Positions 12,282 to 21,900 of a stretch of DNA of 42,900 bases are shown here, piece after piece. The translations under genes and the position numbers were made by a program. Below the pieces are notes generated by a model, which was not told where the DNA came from, searched no databases, and was given only the letters and a program-made list of their open reading frames with translations. The DNA is from a virus. Where the stretch lies: positions 1 to 42,900 of IMG/VR virus record IMGVR_UViG_3300033148_002070; one strand, given 5' to 3'. The stretch's first letter is position 1; every line of letters begins with the position of its first letter.

Positions 12282-12821
12282 ATGCTTACTCAAGAGTACT
12301 TAAAAGAATGCTTTAATTATAATCCTGAAACTGGGGTTTTAATCTGGAAGAAAAGACCAATAACACACTTTAAAAATGAGCGCTGCTATAAAATATTTAA
12401 TACGAAATACTCCCTTAAGCCCGCTGGATGTATAGAAAAAGGGATAAGAAGAACGCCTTATATAGTGGCATCAATAAACAATAAATCTCATAGAGTGCAT
12501 AGATTGATATGGAAGCTAGTGACCGGATATGACGCGAATCAAATAGACCATCCTAATGGGAATGGCATTGATAATAGGTGGTGTAATTTAAGGGATGTCA
12601 CTACAACAGAAAATAACAGGAATATGCCGTTAGGGGTATTAAATAAATCAGGTGTTCTTGGTATATTTTGGGATAAAAAAAGAAACCAATGGAGAGCAGG
12701 GATAAAGTTTAATAAGAAAAGCATTCATCTCGGTTATTATAATGATAAGTTTGATGCAATATGCGCCAGAAAATCCAAAGAATATAGTCTTGGTTTTCAT
12801 GAAAATCACGGCAGAAGGTAA
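12282..12821 (+). CDS. HNH homing endonuclease with AP2-type DNA-binding domain (179 aa)
   Basis: The HNH_3-type core is visible: H-R-V-H-R-L-I-W (about residues 69-76), Q-I-D-H-P-N-G-N-G-I-D-N-R-W-C-N-L-R (about 86-103), then T-E-N-N-R-N-M. The C-terminal half is an AP2/ERF-like fold (SGVLGIFWDKKRNQWRAGI, IHLGYYNDKFDA) that binds DNA. The N-terminal part (YLKECFNYNPETGVLIWKKRP) is the usual lead-in of this family. It is inserted between ninB and the Ref-like gene with its own promoter. The stop overlaps the next ATG. Confidence 0.92.
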   Translation: MLTQEYLKECFNYNPETGVLIWKKRPITHFKNERCYKIFNTKYSLKPAGCIEKGIRRTPYIVASINNKSHRVHRLIWKLVTGYDANQIDHPNGNGIDNRWCNLRDVTTTENNRNMPLGVLNKSGVLGIFWDKKRNQWRAGIKFNKKSIHLGYYNDKFDAICARKSKEYSLGFHENHGRR

Positions 12822-13120
12822 TGAAAGGAAAATCAACGAACAAAGCAGAAAAAGAATGGCAATCAAAAGTATGTGATTTAGGTTGTATTGTATGCTTTAA
12901 CGAACATAGGGTATTTTCACCGCCTTCACCCCACCACACTAATGGAAGAACAAAAAAAGGCGCCCACTATGAGGTGATTCCATTATGCTATATTCACCAC
13001 CAGTCCGATGATAACAATCCTAATTACGTGTCGTTTCATCAAAATAAATCAGAGTTTGAAAAGCGATATGGTACTCAGGCTGAACTATTAAAACAGGTTA
13101 GAGAGCTATTAAATGAGTAA
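12821..13120 (+). CDS. Ref-like (RecA-dependent) HNH nuclease (99 aa)
   Basis: It matches the Ref family of phage nucleases: C-D-L-G-C-I-V-C near residues 18-25, then H-H-T-N-G-R-T-K-K-G-A-H-Y and I-P-L-C-Y-I-H-H-Q (about 38-65), F-H-Q-N-K-S-E-F-E-K-R-Y-G (about 72-84). The Cys/His set holds zinc around an HNH-like site. P1 Ref cuts DNA targeted by RecA filaments. It pairs with NinB and the annealing protein in the recombination block. The ATG overlaps the HNH gene TAA. Confidence 0.8.
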   Translation: MKGKSTNKAEKEWQSKVCDLGCIVCFNEHRVFSPPSPHHTNGRTKKGAHYEVIPLCYIHHQSDDNNPNYVSFHQNKSEFEKRYGTQAELLKQVRELLNE

Positions 13121-13400
13121 GCACAGAAGGGCTGCAAAGATAGACAGCAACCAACCAGCCATAGTTAAAGCACTAAGGAAAATAAACGGGGTAACGGTCG
13201 AACTAAACCATGATGATATTCTAGTCGGATATAAAGGCATTACATACTGGTTTGAGATTAAAAATATCAATGGTAAAAATAGAAAGCAGGAAAGCCAGAT
13301 AAAGCTCGAAAAAGAATGGAAAGGCCATTACCGAATAGTATCTAATATTGATGAAATACTATTCGATATTGGCCTGCTAACCTCTACACGAAAACCTTAA
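13113..13400 (+). CDS. VRR-NUC/PD-(D/E)XK-type nuclease (95 aa)
   Basis: The core D-D-I-L-V-G-Y-K-G-I-T-Y-W-F-E-I-K-N (about residues 34-51) has the D...E-x-K signature of PD-(D/E)XK nucleases and the layout of phage VRR-NUC proteins; a basic stretch (GKNRKQESQIKLEKEW) follows. Small stand-alone VRR-NUC proteins are thought to cut junction or flap DNA. It overlaps the Ref-like gene by 8 nt and ends the rightward operon. Another frame past the stop still looks protein-like, see 13387-13501. Confidence 0.7.
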   Translation: MSKHRRAAKIDSNQPAIVKALRKINGVTVELNHDDILVGYKGITYWFEIKNINGKNRKQESQIKLEKEWKGHYRIVSNIDEILFDIGLLTSTRKP

Positions 13401-13501
13401 AGACATAGCCCGATACTACAAAGAGCGGCTTAAATCTATCGCCCCATGAGGATATTATCGATATAGGGGTGTACTATAAAGAGCTTAGTAAATCCCTTTA
13501 A
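13387..13501 (+). other. Convergent intergenic stretch with an imperfect protein-level repeat, possibly decayed coding
   Basis: Two segments 58 bp apart encode similar peptides in different frames without start codons: HENLKDIARYYKERLKS (from 13387) and HEDIIDIGVYYKELSKS (from 13445). The nucleotide similarity is also visible around TACTA(C/T)AAAGAGC. The first overlaps the end of the nuclease gene in another frame. No intrinsic terminator is seen between the two convergent operons. Residual coding or a frameshifted extension of the nuclease is likely. Confidence 0.35.
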
Positions 13502-13531
13502 CCATATCATCGAGTCTGTATCTGGTGTGGC

Positions 13532-15946
13532 TTAATTCAGTATTATCCAATCTCCAGCTGCCGCCGTTCCTTTTGCTAGATACCATTTACCTGTACCAGT
13601 AAGATATGCTTTTTGTCCAATAAACGAAGGTGCAAATGTAACTGAATCAGCTATAGCTTCGCTTCTTCTACCTGAGTCAACTAGCTGTGAATTAGGTTGA
13701 AGTGCCTCAACAATATTCAATCCACCTATATAAAAATCACCTGCTACATAACCCGCGTTATAAGGAGCAAATCTAGCAGAGACATTTTGAGCATCTGCGC
13801 AATAAGCGGCCATTGTATATAATCTCCATGTATCCTTTTCGGTTACTGTAAACGGTAGCCAAAATTGATTAACGTCATATATAAATAATCTTAAATCAGG
13901 TTGACCGGCTGGCACATATATGGGAACTGTAACGCTCATCCATCTGGCTTTATTTGATAATTTATAAGGCGCTTCCAGCGTGGCCTCGACGCTATCAAAG
14001 ACACTTGTTCCTGTTGAGATGCATTTAACAGCCGTTTGATGGTAATTACCATCATAAACTATAGTTGCCTCTTTAGAGAATGTGGTTAATGCTCCGACAA
14101 GTCCATCAGGTGCCGCACTTGCACCGTCTGTCCATACATCAAAGAAGGGATTTATGTATAGATTTTCAGCGGCATTTCTACCTAGACCACCATAATTAAT
14201 CTTATCCGTAGCTACTTGATAAGCAGTACCAGTTAAAAATACATTCGGGGAATTGTTTACAATAGAATCTACAGCCGAATCCTGTTGTAAATGCATACCA
14301 CCGACTGTGCCTGAACAAGTTTCATCAAATTCTAATTTACCCTCGAAACCATCAACAGATAAACCACGGCAATTAACAAATTTACATAAAGGGCCATTAA
14401 CACTAGTCGTTCTTACTCCGCCTGTTAAGCATAGCGAGTTGGAATCAGTAAATAATTGACCTAATGTATTTTCTTCACAATATAATTTATCTATCAATAG
14501 GGATGTTGTTTTTGCGATGTTCAAACCAAAGCCATCAACACCTTCAATAGTTCCAGTTATTTCAACACTAGATGTTAACAAACCAGTGTCAGGCATGACT
14601 ACACCATCACCAGAACCGCCTTCCAACACGACATCTAATTTTGTCGCATGACAAGGGGATACGTGAGAAACTCCTAACCCTAAACGAATATGGTTATCTG
14701 GCATAACCGCCCCTACTAATGGAACAGCATAGTTACTTGAACAGGTAATATCAAAATCGTCAATTATACAACCGAGAGCATTAAGCGCATAACCGCTGCA
14801 ACCCGTTTTAATTACAGCTTTTACGTTACTAAGATTTGTTCCATCCATGTTCAACGCATCAATACATGAATTAGCAAAGCCGAATATCTTTATATCCCAA
14901 TCAAGGTTATTAACTGCAAGACCGTAGGTAGTTATTGCGTGAGCGGATAAGCCGACATCCGGTTGAAACCATCCGCCTTCTCTACAAATCAAATTTACTC
15001 TTTTAGTTATATCTATCTGAGTTGTATATAATAATGGCTCTGTAAGCTCTATCGTATCATTTAGATCGGCAGCAGCATAAGCAAGCACAAAAGAGGCATA
15101 AGTATGACCACCAAAGTATGCAAGATTTAATATCCCGTCAAAAACCCGCAAATAAGCCTTACTCCCATCACCCCCAGTAGGGATAAATACAGTGCCGCAA
15201 TATGAGCCGCCATTGTCGGAGTAAGTAAGTAAAGCCGCACCTGTTACCTCTTTGAACCAGCCGCCATCTGTGCCGCCTATGAATCTGATATTGCCGTTGA
15301 TTAAAGTCTTAGTAACCGCTTCGGCTTTGTTTGTATATGATGCGTAATCGCCTTTAACTTCTACTAAAGCGCCTTCCACGTTAGTAGCATCGAATAGACC
15401 ACCTGAGTCTTCAATACCGATTAACGAGCCACCCTTACCGTTTGCAGTGCTGGCTAAATTGTCAATAGCCATCTTTTCTGTATCTAATTCATCAATTGCG
15501 GCCTGCACCGTAGTAGCTTCAATAGCGCCTGCGGGAGCATTAGAAATAGCAGAAGCGTCATGCGCATCCGTTGGATCAGAAATATGTTCCGCGTAAGGCT
15601 GCTTAATAAAATCCAGCGCAGTTGTGCCAGGTGAGTAATCGCCAGAAAAAGAAGCTTGATAGATAATACTGCTATTTGAGTCTACAACTAATATGGCATT
15701 AACAACATCATTTGCATTATTAAAATCTTTTGATCTTGTCCATGCGCTTGTTGAGGCGTCATAAATTCCGTTTTCTGTGTCATCTGTTTGGCTTCTTACT
15801 AGAACTCGATTGCCAGCAACTACCGCTACTGTGTCGATTGTTTGTTCGCCAGTCAGTGTTATGTTGGCCGTAGTTGCTGCAATTACAGGATTCTTAATCC
15901 CTTCTGTTGGCGAACTGCCTAATCGGCTTGAAAATTCTGTTGTCAT
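13532..15946 (-). CDS. Tail fibre/tailspike with beta-helix body (804 aa)
   Basis: Last gene of the late operon. The N-terminal about 180 residues are a virion-attachment region: a repetitive start (PVIAATTANITLTGEQTID, VAGNRVLVR, TENGIYDASTSAW) typical of phage tail-fibre N-terminal repeats. The centre (about 220-560) shows short repeated strands with Gly and Asp turns, like a parallel beta-helix. The C-terminal about 200 residues are beta-sandwich-like (WMSVTVPIYVPAG, FYIGGLNIVEA) and probably carry receptor or carbohydrate binding. No catalytic site can be assigned by eye. Begins MTTEFSSRLG. Confidence 0.8.
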   Translation of the reverse strand: MTTEFSSRLGSSPTEGIKNPVIAATTANITLTGEQTIDTVAVVAGNRVLVRSQTDDTENGIYDASTSAWTRSKDFNNANDVVNAILVVDSNSSIIYQASFSGDYSPGTTALDFIKQPYAEHISDPTDAHDASAISNAPAGAIEATTVQAAIDELDTEKMAIDNLASTANGKGGSLIGIEDSGGLFDATNVEGALVEVKGDYASYTNKAEAVTKTLINGNIRFIGGTDGGWFKEVTGAALLTYSDNGGSYCGTVFIPTGGDGSKAYLRVFDGILNLAYFGGHTYASFVLAYAAADLNDTIELTEPLLYTTQIDITKRVNLICREGGWFQPDVGLSAHAITTYGLAVNNLDWDIKIFGFANSCIDALNMDGTNLSNVKAVIKTGCSGYALNALGCIIDDFDITCSSNYAVPLVGAVMPDNHIRLGLGVSHVSPCHATKLDVVLEGGSGDGVVMPDTGLLTSSVEITGTIEGVDGFGLNIAKTTSLLIDKLYCEENTLGQLFTDSNSLCLTGGVRTTSVNGPLCKFVNCRGLSVDGFEGKLEFDETCSGTVGGMHLQQDSAVDSIVNNSPNVFLTGTAYQVATDKINYGGLGRNAAENLYINPFFDVWTDGASAAPDGLVGALTTFSKEATIVYDGNYHQTAVKCISTGTSVFDSVEATLEAPYKLSNKARWMSVTVPIYVPAGQPDLRLFIYDVNQFWLPFTVTEKDTWRLYTMAAYCADAQNVSARFAPYNAGYVAGDFYIGGLNIVEALQPNSQLVDSGRRSEAIADSVTFAPSFIGQKAYLTGTGKWYLAKGTAAAGDWIILN

Positions 15947-15960
15947 GTTATTGCCCTATG

Positions 15961-18900
15961 TTATTTGTTTCTTTCTTTGCCTTCGACCAGCGCGCCCCAT
16001 GCGCCTTGCTTTGGATCAGAAAACCCTTCGAGTGATCTTGCTACTTGTCCTGACATTGGTAGCGGCATAAGCGGCTGAAGACCACGGATAATGCTTGCTA
16101 CTGTATTAGCATCAAATTCTTCATCACCTGTTATAAGCCCTCTTGTCTCCTTGCCGACTCGAACAATCCCATCAGCAAACTTTAGCCCGGGTATTGATGG
16201 GTCAAACCCGTCCATCGCGCTTGCCAAATCTCTAACCAGAAACATTGATGACATATTGTAATAACCAATCTCTTTCATTATATGGGTTATTTTCTTTTCA
16301 TCATCTTCTGGCAAATCATCCAGTAACCATACTGACAGCAGTGCTGGCGCTATCGCCATCCACCCTAGCCTTCTCGCATATTCAATAGGGTTTATTTTAC
16401 CTTTTTTTAGCAACTGCGCATTTTCAACATGAAGATTCCAAGTAAGGTTAAAAAAAGTACCCATAAAGGTTATCTGTTTTTCAGCTTCGCCTTTATTTAA
16501 AATAGCTCCAACGTCCTTTGAAAGTCCCGATCCTATCGTCTTTGCCACCATCTCATCGGCGTAATAAATAGCTTTTTTCTCAGAAGCGTTCGGATGTTCT
16601 TTCTTATACTTGCTCAATGCGCCCATCCAAGTTGGATAAGCAATAAGAGAGTCCATAAATGTTTGCGGCAAGAACGCTAAGTTTTTCATAGCGCCTAGCG
16701 CTGGATGGATTGCATCTACTTTTAATAGCTGTTCTCTTGCCTCACGGTTTACCAGTGCAGTACGGTTTTTCATAAAAGCACTGGTTTCGCTTATCTTATC
16801 CCAGTTACCAATAGGATCTCGGTAGAATTCCAGCGCCCCCTTCAATAATGTTGGACCGCCTAATTGCGATATAGCATTAGTCACAGCAATAGGTTGTTGA
16901 ATGACGTTTCTAATACTTCCTGCTAAGAACGCATAAGTCAGGTTACTTCTAACAAACTTAAGTCCTTTCCATAATCCTCGGGCTGGCTCATCTGGCTGAG
17001 TCAATGTACTTAGTGTATTGGCTAAATTATCATAATAAGGCTCACCATATCCTTTGATAATACTGGTTACGATTTCGTTATCCACGCCCTTAAACATTGA
17101 GTTTAAATGATCAGATAATTCGGCATAAGATATGTAATGTATTTCCTCTGAAATATCTTGGAATAGATGGCCAAGTTCTAAATCTACCTGCCGACCACCC
17201 GCTCCAACTCGTTCATTCATAGACGAAGCCGTGCCCACCTTGATAGACTTGTTTGCGGATCTATCGACGGTTATTTCGGTTCTTGCAGTATCGGCAGGGT
17301 CTTTAAGATAATGAAGCCTGTAGTGACCGCCTGTAAGCTTTACGTTATTAATCGTGAACGGCAACGCTTCGACTTTCATTGGAGCTACGCCTTTCCGCTT
17401 AACTTCTGTCTTTGACATTTCAGGCCATAATAATTCCTTTGCGGCCCATATTTTATTCAATGCTTCAAGCTCTTGATTCGACATAGTAGAAAGCATGGTA
17501 ACAACGTCATTCGCTGTATAGGTGTCTGGAAACTTAGTATTAAGACCATCAAGCAATGCGTCACGATTACCCGCATTACCCCAGTTAAGCCCCAACACAA
17601 ACCTTGCTCTTTGGCTTAAAGTGAACTTAACACCATCATCCTTTGTAATAGTAACTTTCTTAAATCTATTAATTTCATTCATAACGCCCTTAAAGGCCTT
17701 ATTCATCTCTTGGGCCATTAAGTCGGTTAGCTCCAATTCCTTATTGCTCGAATCCGTTATTTTTTCATATTCAGCAGCCATCGGACCGCCTTCTTCAAAG
17801 CCGTCTAATGTCTCAAAAATGCCGCCTATTCTTCTATGTGAATAACCAAACTCATTAAATGCATCTTTTATTCTTGCTGTTTTAGTAATTTCATGGCGAG
17901 GAGCTATTACTTTTTTTGCATTCTTATCAATTGACTCAGCCGCATTACGCCTATCAACCAATATGTCATTTTTAGTTTCATCAGACAGTTTGCCGCCAAC
18001 AAATCGCATATGTTTTAATTGATCAACCAATCCTTTTAATTCAGCAGCCGTTAAATCATTAAACTCAGGCAGCACGTAATCAACAGGTAGGCCATCTTGA
18101 CGCGCCACAATCATTTTTATAATTGCTGGATCTATAATCGTTAAATCAACATAGTTATTTGGATCATTCATTTGCGTGATCATCCAGCTAACAACTCTCT
18201 CCACGTCTATATTTTTACCCGCTTCGCCCTTCTTCATATTGTAGGACTTGGCCAGCATTTTAATATTCTGCACATACGATGGCGCTACCGACTTCGCTTT
18301 ATAATTGCGAGTCTCATATCCCCTGACCTGCTTCCTGTGCTTGGTCATTGTCTCTCTTGTATTAACCGCTTCCTTATACAGATAATGATTAGCAATTTGC
18401 TGGGTTTTAAATACCAGCTTGTCCTTATCATTAGTGGCTTCTACTGCGTTTTGTGCCGCTTTTATTTCAGCACGATAAAACTTGCTAGGCTTTATCTCTT
18501 TATAAGTCATGCTCTCAATTAATTTACTTGCTTCAGCCTTTAGGTATTCACGATTAATAGGTGATTTTCCACGACTTAAAGCACGAATTTCATGCAGTAA
18601 TAATTTAGCCTGCTCTTCATTATGAACGGACTCACGGGCCTCAAGCTCTATTCGGCCATCATTAATCATGTCTCCGTACTTTTCTATCATGCGCGACTCT
18701 GCGGCATCAAAGGCGGCTTTTTTAACAGGCTTCGTTTCTGCCATCGCTTCAATCATTTCAACAACAGAATCAAAGCCAAATAACTCAGCATAGGCCTGTG
18801 GATTCTCGCCCTCTTTAGCAGTGATTCTCTTCAATAGTCTATCTACTTTAGACGCGTATTTCTTTTCAGGAGCTATACCTTCTCTCTCCATAAGATCAGC

Positions 18901-21900
18901 TTCGGCATTAACTTCGATCCCTTCAGGAGTAAATACAGGATCACCCGATATTTCTCTATCAACCAAATCAAGTATATCTTTTGCAGTAGCGTCAACAGAA
19001 TAACCAAGCTCATTGGACATTTCAGCCAAGTCATCAGCCGTCATACCTTTATTCTTTCTGAAGATAGGACGGCCAAATACTTTGTTATTAAAGCCTTTGT
19101 CTTTTAAATATTCAGGATCAACAAATTCGCGCTCCCAAACAGACATATCAAGCCCACCTTTTTTAGCAGCAGCCACTAGCAAGGAATCTTTTTCTAGGTC
19201 AATTTCTGACCCAGCCGCATATCGTTCAGCGGTCGTCATCGGCGTTAAGCCTAGTTCTTCCTTAACTAACGCTCTGTCCATTGGGTTTTCTACCGCTAAC
19301 TCCATCGCTTTATAAACTGGCTCTTCTGATATCCGTTCAATCTCTTCTTCAATTAATGGCTCACGCTCTTCCTTCCATTCTTTTGTTTTTCGTTTGCGCA
19401 ATTCATTAATAACTTTTTGATCAAGATCGACAGTCGCAGCCGCCTTGGCTTTTGCAGCTTGCTTTTGATATTTCGTCCACTGATCATCGGTCATTCCAGC
19501 TTGTTCTTTAGACCGGAATAATTGATCATAAGCAGGATTAGCCATTGCTTGTTCGATTTCAACTTCAGTAGCTAACATTCTATCCATGTACTGGCGTATT
19601 TCAGGTGTTAAATCGGCGCGTAGTAGCCTAGGATCAGTTATCTTACGATAGATAACAGTTAGCCAGCGAGCAAAGGCTGAGAACGCCTCACGAAGCTTTA
19701 AAGACGGCGCTTTACCTTCGCGCAAATAAACCTCGAAAGTCTCTGCAAACTTTTCGTGATGCTCTGTTTTGATATCATCAAATGATTTAACACCCAACCA
19801 ATCAAGTAATGCCTCTTGGTCTTTAGTCTGGCCAAACTTATCCGCAAATCGACTCTCCATCTCAAGGAATAGATGCGCCGATTCATGGAGGAACGAACTC
19901 AAATCAGATGCTTTTGTTAGCCTGATGATTGATTCATTTTCTTTTGTGAATTGGATTGATGCGCGGGTTGGTTGTCGATATATACTTGGTTCAGCTGGGT
20001 CAAACGCGCCTATATTCTCAACTGATTTAATATTAGTCTTACCGCTATCAAAAACATGAACATGAGTAGTACCAGCTTCTATATTCATTGTCTTAAAACG
20101 ATCTTCAGCATTTCTTAAGATAATAGAATCAAACCCCATTTCTTCAATTACTTCAGCAATCAGTTGTGATTGAATCACTTCACCTGTTTCAGGATCTTCG
20201 GCATATTGATAATCTTCGCTTTCACGCAATAAATTCTCAATAGCTTCAGGAGTGGCTTCTGCATCTAATTCATATACTTGACCTGAGAGATTAGCAGCAT
20301 CTATATCATGTCGATCAGCCACTGTTTGAATTGCTTCGATTAACTCATTTGGTGTTTCAGCTTCAATATCCCATCGCTTTTCATCTACTGCATCTTGATA
20401 CTCATCGATATTTTCATTTAACTCTTCAACAGTAATATCATTTTCTTCGGCGACTTGCTCGATTGCATCGGTTTGAATCGCATCATTGTCAACGAACTCA
20501 ATCCATTCAGCGTTCTCGCCAATAACAAACGGGGTTTTAACTTTAACAAACAACTCCATTGTTTGCTCTTCACCACCCGCTAATTCTCGACGCGCTAATG
20601 CTTTACCTACTTCAAATGCCGCATCTGCATCATCCATATCAGCAACTTGTCCACTGACAATTCTTAATTCACCAGTGCTTCGATATAAAGAATCAAGAAC
20701 TTCTTTGCGTCCTTTTTCATCAAACTGATCTTCTAATTTCTGCTGTAATTGTTCAGCGCGTTGTTCAATGCGCTGGGTTAAATCTGGGCCTTCACCCGCA
20801 TAGTTGTCGGTTGCATCTGACTCTGAGCTAGTGAAATAATTGATTGCACCAAACTGACCCTCAAGGTTTCCGCGTAATGCATCGAACACATCAAACTTAT
20901 GAGTAGTGCCATGAAATACTTTTAATACGACCGGCGTATCGGCTTTGAATATAAAATCATTAACATCCTCAGGCTCAATAACTTCACCATCCTCAGACCA
21001 TGCTTTGAATGCAGCAGTATCAGTTGGTGTCTCAATACTCTCCTGAAATAACACGGTATCTTTACGTTCGATAGGCTCTCTGTACATATCTTCACTGACT
21101 TCAAAATCACGATCCTTGCCGCGATTCATCACAAATCCTGAGTCCTTATAGAATTCACGAAGTCTTTTTAAATCACCACCAAAATCAACTGATGGGTCTA
21201 AACTTACTTTTACATTATTTGCATCAGCCCAATCAGTAACCCGTTTCATTACTTCAGTGCCAATACCTTTATCTCGGTGGTCTTCAGAAATAATTATTTT
21301 ATTAATGACTGCGCGATTACCCTTGCCTGTGATTGATACCTGTAAGTCTTTGAACTCTGATTTCAATTGAGACTCAAGATCCGATGTGGTGATCGGCTCT
21401 TTATCGGCTTGAAAAAAAGTCTTAACATCTTCAGCTTCAGGTGGGTGAATAACTTGATCTGCATCAAAGGCAACGAAGTTTACAGGGCCGTCAATCTCAC
21501 GGTAATCAAAGATAATGCCGTCATAGCCTTCTTTACGCAAAGCTTCACGATGAGCATAAGCGTCTTCTACTGAATCAAACTCAGGGGAATCGTCAACGGT
21601 ATAGATTTTAGGGTTACGAATATCGACATGTACGGATTCAACTACAGGGCCATAGCCACTGGCCACGCCATGATCTGATGACAGATAAACGCCTAATCCA
21701 GATGTAGGATGACCAGTGGCAGCGCCTAATGCATCTTGTTCAAAATCAGAAGACGTTAAGTTTCTGCTTGCACCTCTGTGGAGGATTGCTGGATTGCCGT
21801 TTCGTAGGATGCGAGTTGCTGTGCGCCAGGTGTTGTCAATTTCCCTTCCGCTGATAGTTCGGTAAGTGACTTCTTCGGCTTGTAATCCTTCAGGTCGAAG

